A stretch of DNA of 20,017 nucleotides from WVXP01 sp964348095 (GTDB taxonomy: Bacteria > Desulfobacterota > BSN033 > WVXP01). The stretch covers positions 1-20,017 of the forward strand of contig CAYGBK010000100.1 of assembly GCA_964348095.1 (NCBI GenBank), read 5' to 3'. A program made the position numbers and the translations under genes. Shown here piece after piece: positions 1 through 7,576 of the stretch; position 1 is the stretch's first letter; each line of letters starts with the position of its first letter. The notes under the pieces are model-generated. The model saw only the letters and a program-made list of their open reading frames with translations, was not told where the DNA came from and did not search any database.

Positions 1-381
1 AAAGCGTTGGTCCAGATCGGCAAAGCGGATGGATTGTAGGTTGGAACCGGCGATCTGTTTGGCATGCCAATCGCCCATATCATGGCTTCAGGCATGGGGG
101 GTATCCGGACTGCTGGAGATCTGGTGGCCTGGATGCAGATGACCCGGAAGATGAAAATAGGCGAGGCCAAACAGTATGTAGCGGAAAAACTCAACGTTTC
201 CCAGATGGACCTGTCTAATGAGGAGATCATGCGTCACGTGAGGGAGGATTTGGACATTGGAGTGGTAACTGCAGTGGCCGGCAGCGCGAAGGGGATCACG
301 GCCAAGTGCAGGATTGCTGAGCTCTTGGATATTCAGATCAACTCGGTCAACCTCTTCAAATCCAAGATCAATTCATTCTAG
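1..381 (+). CDS. mtbB: Dimethylamine methyltransferase, 3' end, with in-frame UAG (Pyl)
   Basis: This is the C-terminal part of a dimethylamine:corrinoid methyltransferase, cut by the left window edge. Frame 1 reads KALVQIGKADGL, then TAG at 37-39, then VGTGDLFGMPIAHIMASGMG, and continues to a second TAG at 379-381. The same context (DGL-TAG-VGxGDxxGM) recurs in the mtbB gene at 18849. In this family the amber codon encodes pyrrolysine at the active site, which receives the amine before methyl transfer to the corrinoid protein MtbC. The 113 codons after the amber fit the known MtbB length (Pyl at about 356 of about 467), so the TAG at 379-381 is taken as the true stop. Reading through it would add 41 codons to a TGA at 505-507. 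The gene converges on the reductase at 647-1801. Family assignment is secure; the 5' part is not visible. Confidence 0.93.
37..39 (+). other. In-frame UAG pyrrolysine codon of left mtbB
   Basis: The TAG lies between GGA-TTG and GTT-GGA. The reading frame upstream (from base 1) and downstream (to 381) is open and homologous on both sides to MtbB. It matches the recoded codon at 19893-19895 in the second mtbB. Confidence 0.92.
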
Positions 382-530
382 GAACCACAGCCAACCTCCC
401 GGAGAGTGAATCACAGGCGGCTGATGTGTGATCACAGAATCATTTCATGGATTGTTCTAGAACTTCCTGCCCGGCTATTCTGCAGACTGGCCTTCTCTGC
501 CGACTGAAAGGCTCATCTGAAAGAGAATCC

Positions 531-550
531 TTGGGTGGCCTCCCCACCAA
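531..550. terminator. Possible terminator hairpin between convergent genes
   Basis: TTGG(G)TGG at 531-538 can pair with CCACCAA at 544-550, giving seven pairs with one bulged G and a 5-nt loop. It lies between the convergent ends of mtbB (381) and the reductase gene (647). There is no T-run, so intrinsic termination is uncertain. Confidence 0.22.
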
Positions 551-646
551 TCGAAAGATCCATAGGTTTCCAAGTCTCCAGCAGTAACCCACCTCGTTAA
601 AACGCTGATGGCCACAACACGGGCAAAAGTACCCTGGAGGATTTTG

Positions 647-1801
647 CTATGCGAGCAACTGGTACTTTTCAATTTTCTCGTGGATCTCTATCCGGCGCCG
701 TGCCAATTCAGTAATGAAAATATTGGGATCTAGAGCCGTTTCCGGCGGAACTACACCATGATCAGTTACGTCGCCACGGGCGATCATCTGTGCACCGATG
801 CTCAGGGGAATTCCAATATTCTTATAGTATGCTGCCTGGCCACCCCATTCCTCCTGAGGCGGGTGGCGGTTCCAAAAGGTGACCTTCACATCATGTCCAT
901 CTCGCTTTCCGCATACTTCCACAACTAAGCCGTACGCCCACAACGGTGTCTCCCTGCTCTCCGGTAACTGAACGAGGAGTTCATGCATTATCTCGAGCGG
1001 TGTCGTCTCGATACCTTTAATGGTGAGGGTCTTTTCACCATAGAGGCCGTGTTCCAGCATGGCCTTAGCCAGTCGCATAGCCCGTGGTGGAAAGCAGCCC
1101 TGCACGGAAACGCGCTTCGCACCGAGACTCTTGGGAATAGAAACCGTTTCCGGGTGCGGAATGTAACAAACCTCCTGCTCGCCAATAGGACCCGGAAAAT
1201 TAACGGTTTTGAGGCCCTCAAAAGGGCCCACCGATTTGAACTCCCCATTGTCGTAAACCAGCCTTTCTTTTTCGATGTGGGGATGAAACTCCCATAGGAA
1301 GGTGGCCAACAGACCTGGTGCCGGTGCGACACAGCGAAAGGCGGCAAAATGGATACGGATTTCATCCACTTCGTCCAGTTGATCCGCGCCGCGTCGGGCC
1401 ATGACGTTTGTGACCCCGGGGGTAGCACCAATACCTGGAACAAAGATAATGCCCCTCTCTTTGGCAGCAGAGTGGTAATCCCATTGCACTTCATCGGTGG
1501 ACACGTCCAGGCCGTTCACGCCAGCCTCAATACAAGCTTTGGTAACAGCCAGATCGTACTTGAAGGGCAGCCCGTTGAGGATCAAATCAAAGTCCTTGAA
1601 GACTTTGACCAACCCCGCGTAATCATTAGCGTCCACCTTGAGGACTTTGACTCGCGGATCACCCATCTCCCCAGCGAGTTTTTCGGCAGCTTCAACGTCG
1701 TAATCACCGATGACGATTTCATCAAACTTTGAAAACTCGACAAGGTCTCGAGTCGCATGTCGGCAGACGGCGCCACATCCACCTAGGGATAAGACTCTCA
1801 T
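647..1801 (-). CDS. Saccharopine dehydrogenase-like NAD(P)-dependent reductase
   Basis: A 384-residue protein of the saccharopine dehydrogenase/reductase superfamily. The N-terminus MRVLSLGGCGAVCRHATRDL is a Rossmann nucleotide-binding start (G7, G8, G10). It is followed by segments typical of the family: LILNGLPFKYDLAVTKACIE, DVSTDEVQWDYHSAAKERGI and VPGIGATPGVTNVMARRGAD. The C-terminal half has the family-like YYKNIGIPLSIGAQMIARGD. The start at 1801 is chosen because AAAGGAGG lies just upstream and a strong promoter sits at 1859-1887; an upstream in-frame ATG at 1879 overlaps that promoter and is less likely. Relatives reduce imine adducts between amino acids and keto acids or aldehydes (saccharopine, carboxynorspermidine, lysine metabolism); the substrate here cannot be read. 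The gene ends in TAG. The neighbouring aminoaldehyde dehydrogenase and spermidine-synthase-like genes suggest a role in amine metabolism. Confidence 0.85.
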   Translation of the reverse strand: MRVLSLGGCGAVCRHATRDLVEFSKFDEIVIGDYDVEAAEKLAGEMGDPRVKVLKVDANDYAGLVKVFKDFDLILNGLPFKYDLAVTKACIEAGVNGLDVSTDEVQWDYHSAAKERGIIFVPGIGATPGVTNVMARRGADQLDEVDEIRIHFAAFRCVAPAPGLLATFLWEFHPHIEKERLVYDNGEFKSVGPFEGLKTVNFPGPIGEQEVCYIPHPETVSIPKSLGAKRVSVQGCFPPRAMRLAKAMLEHGLYGEKTLTIKGIETTPLEIMHELLVQLPESRETPLWAYGLVVEVCGKRDGHDVKVTFWNRHPPQEEWGGQAAYYKNIGIPLSIGAQMIARGDVTDHGVVPPETALDPNIFITELARRRIEIHEKIEKYQLLA

Positions 1802-1858
1802 GATTCTTCCTCCTTTCCTTGATTTTGAAAGTGTAGGGCACTCATTCCCGTCCGTAGG

Positions 1859-1887
1859 TTTATAGACCTCGGCCACCAAATTGTCAA
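1859..1887 (-). promoter_or_regulatory. Sigma70-type promoter of the reductase gene
   Basis: On the minus strand TTGACA (1882-1887) is followed by a 17-nt spacer and TATAAA (1859-1864). This is an 11 of 12 match to the sigma70 consensus with ideal spacing. Transcription would begin near 1852, about 50 nt before the ATG at 1801. It supports both that start and a bacterial host. Confidence 0.75.
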
Positions 1888-2349
1888 GAATCGATATATA
1901 AAAGAAAGCATAATATGTTCGATTCGTTACGACGCTTCTGAACCATCACGAATTTATAAGAAGATCATTTCAGTCCGTGTAGTTTCCAGTCATCGTGCTT
2001 CAAGACGAAGCATCCCCACCCTTGGTGTTTAGAGAGGCAAAATCTCAGCGAGTTGAGCCTTCTAATGGAGCGACGCAATAGGGAGTCCCTCATATTGGAA
2101 AAGAGACTCTCGTCACCTAAACCATCTTGGAGGGAAAAATGGGCAGAAAAGGCGTTTCCCCTTTGGAACGTCTGGATTATGAGGCCAGCAGGTCTGTGTC
2201 TGATGAGATACCGAAATATCATATAAAAGTTGGGCATGGCATCCTATAATGCTGCCAGGGAGACACTCCATGCTTGTGACGATGCCTCGGTATTGTTTTA
2301 CCTTGAAGACCGCAGCGTAATCGCCCCGATCCGTCCAAGTAACTTCCCC

Positions 2350-2377
2350 TTTACTTTTTCTTCTTGAATGCTATACT
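2350..2377 (+). promoter_or_regulatory. Candidate promoter for the aldehyde dehydrogenase cluster
   Basis: TTTACT (2350-2355), 16-nt spacer, TATACT (2372-2377). The -10 matches 5 of 6 and the -35 matches 4 of 6 consensus bases. Initiation near 2384 would give a leader of about 180 nt that includes the palindrome at 2533-2547. Confidence 0.35.
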
Positions 2378-2532
2378 AGCCTCGCTCCAAGGGGATCCGG
2401 CGGCTGGCTCGGAAACACGGGCTGGGTTCTGATTTGTCTCTTTGCGCAGGCCGCATCTAAGTCATCTTTCCACGGACGATCCTTTCTCTGCCAATCTCTT
2501 TTTCCCTTGGATCGATGCAGATGAGAATCAAA

Positions 2533-2547
2533 GTCAACTGAGTTGAC
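2533..2547. promoter_or_regulatory. 15-bp perfect palindrome beside the ribosome site of the dehydrogenase gene
   Basis: GTCAACTGAGTTGAC has two perfect 7-bp arms around one central base. It ends two bases before AAAGGAGGG, the ribosome site of the gene starting at 2562. It could be a repressor operator, since the compact dyad is typical of small dimeric regulators. As RNA it could form only a strained hairpin, because the arms leave no loop, so a DNA operator is preferred. Confidence 0.45.
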
Positions 2548-2561
2548 GAAAGGAGGGCGGT

Positions 2562-3995
2562 ATGGATTACAAACTCTGGATCGACGGGAAGTGGACTGAC
2601 AGCAAAGGGGGAGGCCGTTTGCCAGTTGAGGACCCGGCTACCGGTGAAAAAATAGCCGAAGTGATCAATGCGAGCCGGGAAGATGTGGACGTGGCCGTTC
2701 AGGCGGCCAAGGCGGCCTTCTACGATGGACGCTGGTCTGGGAAAACCCCTGGAGAACGCTCGCAGACCATCTGGAAACTGGCTGATCTCCTCGAAGCCCG
2801 AGCCGAGGACTTCGCCCGGGTAGAATCCGAGGACACCGGAAAGCCCTACGAGTTTCTCAGCCTCGGTGGGGATATTCCCTTTTCCATTGACAACCTGAGG
2901 TTCTTCGCTTCCGCCGCCCGCGATACCTCCGGCCATCACGCTGGTGAATTCGCGGAGGGATACACGTCCATCTACCGCCGTGAGCCGGTTGGGGTGGTAG
3001 GATCGATCGCCCCTTGGAACTACCCATTTCTGATGGCGGCGTGGAAAATCGGGCCGGCCCTGGCAGCCGGATGCACGGTCGTTCTGAAACCGGCATCGTT
3101 AACACCGCGTACCACTCTTATGCTCGCCGAGCTCACTGCGGAGGCCGGTTTCCCAGATGGAGTAGTGAATGTCGTCACCGGCAATGTCGGACAGGCTATT
3201 GTCGAGCATCCGGATGTTCGCATGGTGAGCATTACCGGTGCCAGTGAGACAGGCCAACGTGTCATGGAGACCGCGGCAGGGACGCTCAAACGCGTCCACC
3301 TCGAACTGGGCGGTAAAGCCCCGCTTATCGTTTTCGAAGACGCGGACCTGGATTTGGTTGCCGCCAAAGGGTCACTTGCGGCATATGTGAACACCGGCCA
3401 AGACTGCACGGCGGCGACCCGCGTGTATGGTGCTCAGAAAAAACTAAAGGAGGTCCAAGAGGCTATTATCGAAGCAATGCGCAAGGTCAAAGTTGGTATG
3501 CCCTTCGATAAGGATACGGAGATGGGTCCACTCATTTCCAATGATCAGCGCGAGCGTGTGAGCGGCTTTGTTGATAGAGCGCGGTCTGCTGGTGCTGTCA
3601 TTGCAACTGGGGGAAAGATCCCGGCCGACTTTTCCAAAGGTTTTTTCTATGAACCCACGGTCATCACCAATGTTGATCAGAAATCGGAAATCGTTCAGCA
3701 GGAGGTTTTCGGACCTGTTCTGACCATACAACCATACAGAGATGAGGCCGAGGCCGTGCAACTGGGCAACGACGTTGTATACGGGTTGGCAGCGTCCGTT
3801 TTTACGAATGATATTGGACGTGCCATGCGAGTGTCGGCCAAACTCGAGTTCGGCACAGTTTGGATCAACGATCATCTGCCGCTTGCATCCGAGACGCCCC
3901 ATGGCGGATTCAAGCAGTCAGGTTTTGGCAAGGACCTATCAGCCGAGGCCATGCACGATTACCAGATCACCAAACACGTGATGGTGGCCCTGTAG
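2562..3995 (+). CDS. Aminoaldehyde dehydrogenase (PatD / betaine-aldehyde type)
   Basis: A complete 477-residue NAD(P)-dependent aldehyde dehydrogenase. Catalytic features are visible: Asn153 in APWNYP, Lys176 in VVLKPAS, Glu248 in HLELGGKAP and nucleophile Cys282 in NTGQDCTAATRVY. The GQDCTAA context, the SIAPWNYPFLMAAWK stretch and the C-terminal HVMV closely resemble gamma-aminobutyraldehyde dehydrogenase (PatD/YdcW). The same branch includes betaine-aldehyde and 4-trimethylaminobutyraldehyde dehydrogenases, so the substrate is probably an amino- or trimethylamino-aldehyde. The start is fixed by AAAGGAGGG seven bases upstream. It is first in a plus-strand series running to 8686. The stop is TAG; read-through would add 20 codons to TGA at 4056-4058. 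Confidence 0.92.
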   Translation: MDYKLWIDGKWTDSKGGGRLPVEDPATGEKIAEVINASREDVDVAVQAAKAAFYDGRWSGKTPGERSQTIWKLADLLEARAEDFARVESEDTGKPYEFLSLGGDIPFSIDNLRFFASAARDTSGHHAGEFAEGYTSIYRREPVGVVGSIAPWNYPFLMAAWKIGPALAAGCTVVLKPASLTPRTTLMLAELTAEAGFPDGVVNVVTGNVGQAIVEHPDVRMVSITGASETGQRVMETAAGTLKRVHLELGGKAPLIVFEDADLDLVAAKGSLAAYVNTGQDCTAATRVYGAQKKLKEVQEAIIEAMRKVKVGMPFDKDTEMGPLISNDQRERVSGFVDRARSAGAVIATGGKIPADFSKGFFYEPTVITNVDQKSEIVQQEVFGPVLTIQPYRDEAEAVQLGNDVVYGLAASVFTNDIGRAMRVSAKLEFGTVWINDHLPLASETPHGGFKQSGFGKDLSAEAMHDYQITKHVMVAL

Positions 3996-4065
3996 AAAGT
4001 TCAAGGAAGATTCTGGACAGCCTCCCAGCTACAAGACGAGATTTCTGAGCTTCTATGAAATGGCG

Positions 4066-4091
4066 TCTCGAGTCTTCCGATTTTCTCGAGA
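4066..4091. repeat. Inverted repeat TCTCGAG-N12-CTCGAGA
   Basis: TCTCGAG (4066-4072) and CTCGAGA (4085-4091) are perfect 7-bp arms around a 12-nt loop, in the gap between the dehydrogenase and amidohydrolase genes. No T-run follows on either strand. It may be an operator, an RNA-processing hairpin or chance. Confidence 0.3.
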
Positions 4092-4271
4092 GAGGGAAGG
4101 CTCTATTATCGCTCCCACATTTGTCCCTTGGGGCAGCGGCCATCTCAACAAAGCCAAAGAACCCTCATTGGAAATCAGGGTGACAGAGACCTAAATTCCT
4201 TCCTGGATGAGAAACGAACTATACGAAGTCACATAGATCGGTGGTGTGAGTTTTTGAGAGAGGAAGAATCG

Positions 4272-5513
4272 ATGGATTTGAAAAAGCTCCGAGTGAATGG
4301 CAAACGCCTGCGAAACTCCCTTGAAGAGATGGCCAAGATAGGAGCTACTCCTGGGGGCGGGGTTCAGCGTTTAACTCTATCGGCCGAGGATAAGAAGGCG
4401 AGAGGCCTCTTTGTGAACTGGTTGAAAGAAATCGATCTGGCATGCACGGTCGACGAGATGGGGAACATATTTGGAAAAAGATCTGGGAAGAATAACCACC
4501 TCCCTCCGGTCATGAGTGGCTCCCATATTGACTCGCAGCCTAAAGGAGGCCGTTTCGACGGCATCCTCGGTGTCATGGGAGCCCTCGAAGCATTGCGTAT
4601 AATCCACGATAGCGGCGTGGAAACTGAAAGACCGATAATCACTGTTGATTGGACCAATGAAGAGGGATCACGATTTGCCCCAGCCATGGTGGGATCTGGC
4701 GTGTGGGCAGGAAAATTGGAAAGAGATTGGGTATACGCTCGGACCGACATCGACGGCAGAACATTCGGGGAAGAACTAAAGACAATAGGGTACATGGGAA
4801 AAACTTCGGCAGAAAGCTGGCCGGTCCATGCCTATTATGAATATCATATCGAACAGGGACCGATTCTGGAAAAACTGGGCAAGACTATTGGAATCCCCAA
4901 GGGAATTGTCTGTCTCCATTGGTATGATGTCTACCTTGAGGGTACAGCAAACCAGGTTGGACCAACTCCGATGGAGGGAAGAAATGACGCCCTCTGTGCG
5001 GCTGCCGACATGATTCTGAAAGTGAATGCATTGCCCACCAAGATGGGTGGCAATATGGTTGCCACCGTAGGAGAGATTCAAAATGAGCCAAATTCTAGAA
5101 ACATAATCCCTGATAAAGTCCACTTTACGGTAGATATCCGATCTTGGGACGATGATCTTGCCCTCAGGGCCTGGGACGAACTGAAAAGAGATTTCCTGTC
5201 CATCGCCAAAACAAGGGGCTGTCCCATACGGATCGAAGAGACCTGGCGAGTGGGTCACGCCCCTTTTGAAGAGAAACTCGTCCGGAGAATTCACGATGTT
5301 GCCCAAGAGTTGGGTTATTCCAATCACGTCATGGTGAGTGGAGCCGGCCATGATGCCAGCTACATGAGTCAGGTCGCCCCAACTGCGATGATTTTCGTCC
5401 CGAGTATTGGCGGCCGAAGTCATGTGGAAGTAGAGAACACGAGATGGGAAGACTGCGAAGCAGGTGCCAATGTGTTGCTTCACTGTATCCTCAGATCTGC
5501 TATGGAAGAATAG
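4272..5513 (+). CDS. M20-family amidohydrolase (N-carbamoyl-amino-acid hydrolase / allantoate amidohydrolase group)
   Basis: A 413-residue binuclear metallohydrolase; the family cleaves carbamoyl or ureido groups from amino acids and related amides. Predicted metal ligands are His85 in GSHIDSQ, Asp96 in GGRFDG, Glu131 in NEEGSRF, His192 in HIEQGP and His384 in GRSHVEVE; GAGHDA (His360) is also present. The start at 4272 is chosen because AGAGGAAG precedes it and the length then fits the family; in-frame sequence back to 4128 lacks family features. A notable oddity is the dimerisation-domain motif. It usually reads NHAGxTPM, but here reads NQVGPTPM, so the substrate-contacting His is replaced by Gln228. 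This suggests an altered substrate. The gene ends in TAG, with TAA eight codons later, and is followed after 66 bp by the spermidine-synthase-like gene. Confidence 0.88.
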   Translation: MDLKKLRVNGKRLRNSLEEMAKIGATPGGGVQRLTLSAEDKKARGLFVNWLKEIDLACTVDEMGNIFGKRSGKNNHLPPVMSGSHIDSQPKGGRFDGILGVMGALEALRIIHDSGVETERPIITVDWTNEEGSRFAPAMVGSGVWAGKLERDWVYARTDIDGRTFGEELKTIGYMGKTSAESWPVHAYYEYHIEQGPILEKLGKTIGIPKGIVCLHWYDVYLEGTANQVGPTPMEGRNDALCAAADMILKVNALPTKMGGNMVATVGEIQNEPNSRNIIPDKVHFTVDIRSWDDDLALRAWDELKRDFLSIAKTRGCPIRIEETWRVGHAPFEEKLVRRIHDVAQELGYSNHVMVSGAGHDASYMSQVAPTAMIFVPSIGGRSHVEVENTRWEDCEAGANVLLHCILRSAMEE

Positions 5514-5579
5514 AAAATTCAGTCTCTCGTCTCTCCATAAAACCCAATAGCCTGTTGAAATTCGCCCTCGAGGAGTGCA

Positions 5580-6416
5580 ATGGAAGTCTGGTTGACGGAG
5601 AAACATTCCGAAGATATTGCCCTTTCCTACCGGGTCAGTAAGACTATTTTCAGTGCGGTGAGCCCCTATCAGAATATCGATGTCATCGAAAATCCTCAGT
5701 ACGGTCGAATGCTTTTGCTCGATGGCATCGTCATGTTTGCCGAGGCCAATGAATTCCATTACAGTGAGATGATCAGTCATGTCCCCTTGTTCGTTCATCC
5801 CCGACCTCGGAGGGTTCTCATTATAGGCGGAGGGGACGGAGGTACCGCGAGGGAAGTCCTGAGACACCCTGATGTGGAGCGTATCGACCTCATAGAGATC
5901 GACAAAATGGTAGTTGAAACGGCCCTAGAGCACTTTCCAAGTATCGCCGAGACTTTACGGGACAGACGCGTCAATCTGACGTTCCAGGATGGCGCCGAGT
6001 TTGTGAGGACCACAGAAAAAAGATACGATGTGGCCATTGTCGACTCAACTGATCCTATCGGATCCGGGGAAAAACTGTTCGAGAGGCAATTCTATCAAAA
6101 CACAATGAAATGCCTCAAAACCGATGGCCTCATGGTGGCACAAAGCGAATCGCCCTTGTTTCACCCAAAACTCATCAGCAGAGTAATGGGTGACCTCAAA
6201 TCCCTTTTTTCAATTGTTTGCCTCTACTGCGCGTTCGTCCCAGTGTATCAGGGTGGCATGTGGTCCTTTGCCTTCGCTTCGAAAAAATACGATCCCCGAA
6301 AGAATTTTCGTAAAGACAAGTACGACTCCCTGCAGCTCCCGCTCCGCTACTATAACGAGTGTATCCATTATGGCGCTTTCTGGCTTCCCACTTTCGTGAA
6401 AGGAATCGCCGAATAG
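5580..6416 (+). CDS. speE: Spermidine synthase-like polyamine aminopropyltransferase
   Basis: A 278-residue protein of the spermidine synthase family, which transfers aminopropyl from decarboxylated S-adenosylmethionine to a diamine. It shows the small N-terminal beta domain, GGGDGG (83-88) in the nucleotide-binding fold, EID near 106 and the catalytic-loop VDSTDPIGSGE (Asp155, Asp158). The C-terminal YQGGMWSFAFASK matches the family. Before the fold the usual GVVQxTExDEFxYHEM reads GIVMFAEANEFHYSEM, changing the Gln and the acidic Asp; this may alter amine specificity. GAGGAG lies ahead of the ATG. It ends in TAG, with TGA 16 codons later. Neighbours handling aminoaldehydes make a role in polyamine or modified amine metabolism likely. 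A no-longer-canonical aminopropyltransferase is possible. Confidence 0.88.
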   Translation: MEVWLTEKHSEDIALSYRVSKTIFSAVSPYQNIDVIENPQYGRMLLLDGIVMFAEANEFHYSEMISHVPLFVHPRPRRVLIIGGGDGGTAREVLRHPDVERIDLIEIDKMVVETALEHFPSIAETLRDRRVNLTFQDGAEFVRTTEKRYDVAIVDSTDPIGSGEKLFERQFYQNTMKCLKTDGLMVAQSESPLFHPKLISRVMGDLKSLFSIVCLYCAFVPVYQGGMWSFAFASKKYDPRKNFRKDKYDSLQLPLRYYNECIHYGAFWLPTFVKGIAE

Positions 6417-6535
6417 AAACCTGGAATCGTCAGGCGTCAGAACTGGCTCCACGTGCTGATGCTGTGACCGGCCTCTGAAGAGGGTTCGTGAGAGTAGAAT
6501 AGAACGTCGATTGAACACAGAGAGGAGGGACCTTT

Positions 6536-7267
6536 ATGAACCCCATCGTCGCACTTTGGTCTGTTCCCCGATCGATCTCAACAGGTTTTGAGCGTATGAT
6601 GATGGAAAGGGGTGACTTCAAGGTCATTCATGAGCCCTTTTCTTATTTCTTCTATGCCAAAGAAAAGCGGGCCGAAGCGGTTCACATGAACGTGGATCCG
6701 AATGCACCCCTCGATTTTCCGAACATCCTCGACCATATCCTCTCTCACGCCGAGACGGCGCCGGTCTTTTTCAAGGATATGTCCTACCATGCGATCAGCC
6801 GGGCCGACCGAGAGTTCCTCGGCCACTTCGTCAATACGTTTATCATTCGCGATCCTGCCTGGACGCTCCCGTCTCACCATAAGCTGAATCCAGACTTCAC
6901 AATGGAGGAGACCGGCTACGAAGCCCAGCACAGGATGTTTAAGATCGTTTCGGATATGACCGGCCAGACCCCGGTGGTTGTGGATGCAGAGGATTTGGTG
7001 GACGACCCTCAGGGTATCGTCCAAACCTATTGCACGGCTGTAGACATTCCATTCATTCCGGAGTCTCTCACGTGGAAAGCAGAGTTCAAACCTGAATGGA
7101 AAACATGGGAGAAGTGGCATCTCGACGCAGCTGACAGTACCGGCTTTATCAAGGATATGGAGCACTTCGATGTAACGGTTCACGACGTTCCGCGCCTCAA
7201 GACGGCCTATGGTGCCTGTCGCCCCTTTTACGAGGCCCTTTTCGGGCACCGAATCCACCCCAAATGA
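6536..7267 (+). CDS. Sulfotransferase-fold protein
   Basis: A 243-residue protein of the P-loop sulfotransferase superfamily. WSVPRSISTGFERMM near the N-terminus resembles the 5'-phosphosulfate loop of the PRS-S-TxFER group. HEPFSYFFY follows, and TFIIRDPAWTLPSHHKLNPD near residue 100 resembles the 3'-phosphate-binding segment. These proteins transfer sulfate from PAPS to small molecules, but many bacterial members have unknown substrates, and the exact acceptor cannot be told from sequence. No signal peptide or membrane segment is seen, so a cytosolic enzyme is expected. AGAGGAGGGA before the ATG fixes the start. It ends in TGA. It follows the spermidine-synthase-like gene by 119 bp on the same strand and probably belongs to the same transcription unit. 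Confidence 0.75.
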   Translation: MNPIVALWSVPRSISTGFERMMMERGDFKVIHEPFSYFFYAKEKRAEAVHMNVDPNAPLDFPNILDHILSHAETAPVFFKDMSYHAISRADREFLGHFVNTFIIRDPAWTLPSHHKLNPDFTMEETGYEAQHRMFKIVSDMTGQTPVVVDAEDLVDDPQGIVQTYCTAVDIPFIPESLTWKAEFKPEWKTWEKWHLDAADSTGFIKDMEHFDVTVHDVPRLKTAYGACRPFYEALFGHRIHPK

Positions 7268-7576
7268 TCGGGCCTGTGAGGCCAAAAGTCATTCCTCTTG
7301 CCGTGAACCAGAAGCTAGAGGGTGCTGAAAAGAGATCATTGAAAAGCGCAATCTTCGCCGCTGAAAATCCTGCTTCACCACACTGCGAAGACGAGAGATC
7401 AACATCCAAGAACAAAGGTCCAAGGAGAAGCATTTCTCCCGGAGTTGTGATCCTTTTCCTTTGGCCTTCTGCCCGTTTCCTTGTGCCTCTTTTACCTAAC
7501 CTTCTGCCTCTTACATTCGAACTCAGAGTGCCTGCGTACAGTTTTTCAAGTATCTCGTCAATTTTTGATTAACGTT
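7268..7576. other. Intergenic region before the kinase gene
   Basis: A small hairpin GGCCT-GTG-AGGCC (7271-7283) follows the sulfotransferase stop by three bases; it lacks a T-run, so it is at best a weak terminator. The remainder is pyrimidine-rich around 7440-7510. I see no clear promoter or further gene. Confidence 0.35.

Larger units (their letters stand above)
1888..2561. other. Long intergenic region, mostly unexplained
   Basis: This lies between the divergent reductase and aldehyde dehydrogenase genes. A candidate promoter (2350-2377) and a palindrome (2533-2547) sit near its right end. A 36-codon plus-strand ORF at 2139-2249 (MGRKGVSPLERLDYEASRSV...) has a well-spaced GGAGGG before its ATG, but it resembles nothing I know and could be chance. 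Short ORFs in other frames (2065-2226 plus, 1965-2237 minus) have odd composition and no ribosome site. No RNA gene or mobile element is visible. Confidence 0.5.

Noticed and set aside
427..436. TGTGATCACA palindrome, CRP-like
   Set aside because: It lies between convergent gene ends, not in a promoter region, and lacks the N6 spacer of a CRP site.
475..672. 65-codon minus-strand frame overlapping the end of the reductase gene
   Set aside because: Different frame from the reductase, no ribosome site, unusual composition; a shadow.
1965..2237. 90-codon minus-strand frame in the long intergenic region
   Set aside because: No ribosome site, no recognisable motif and atypical composition.
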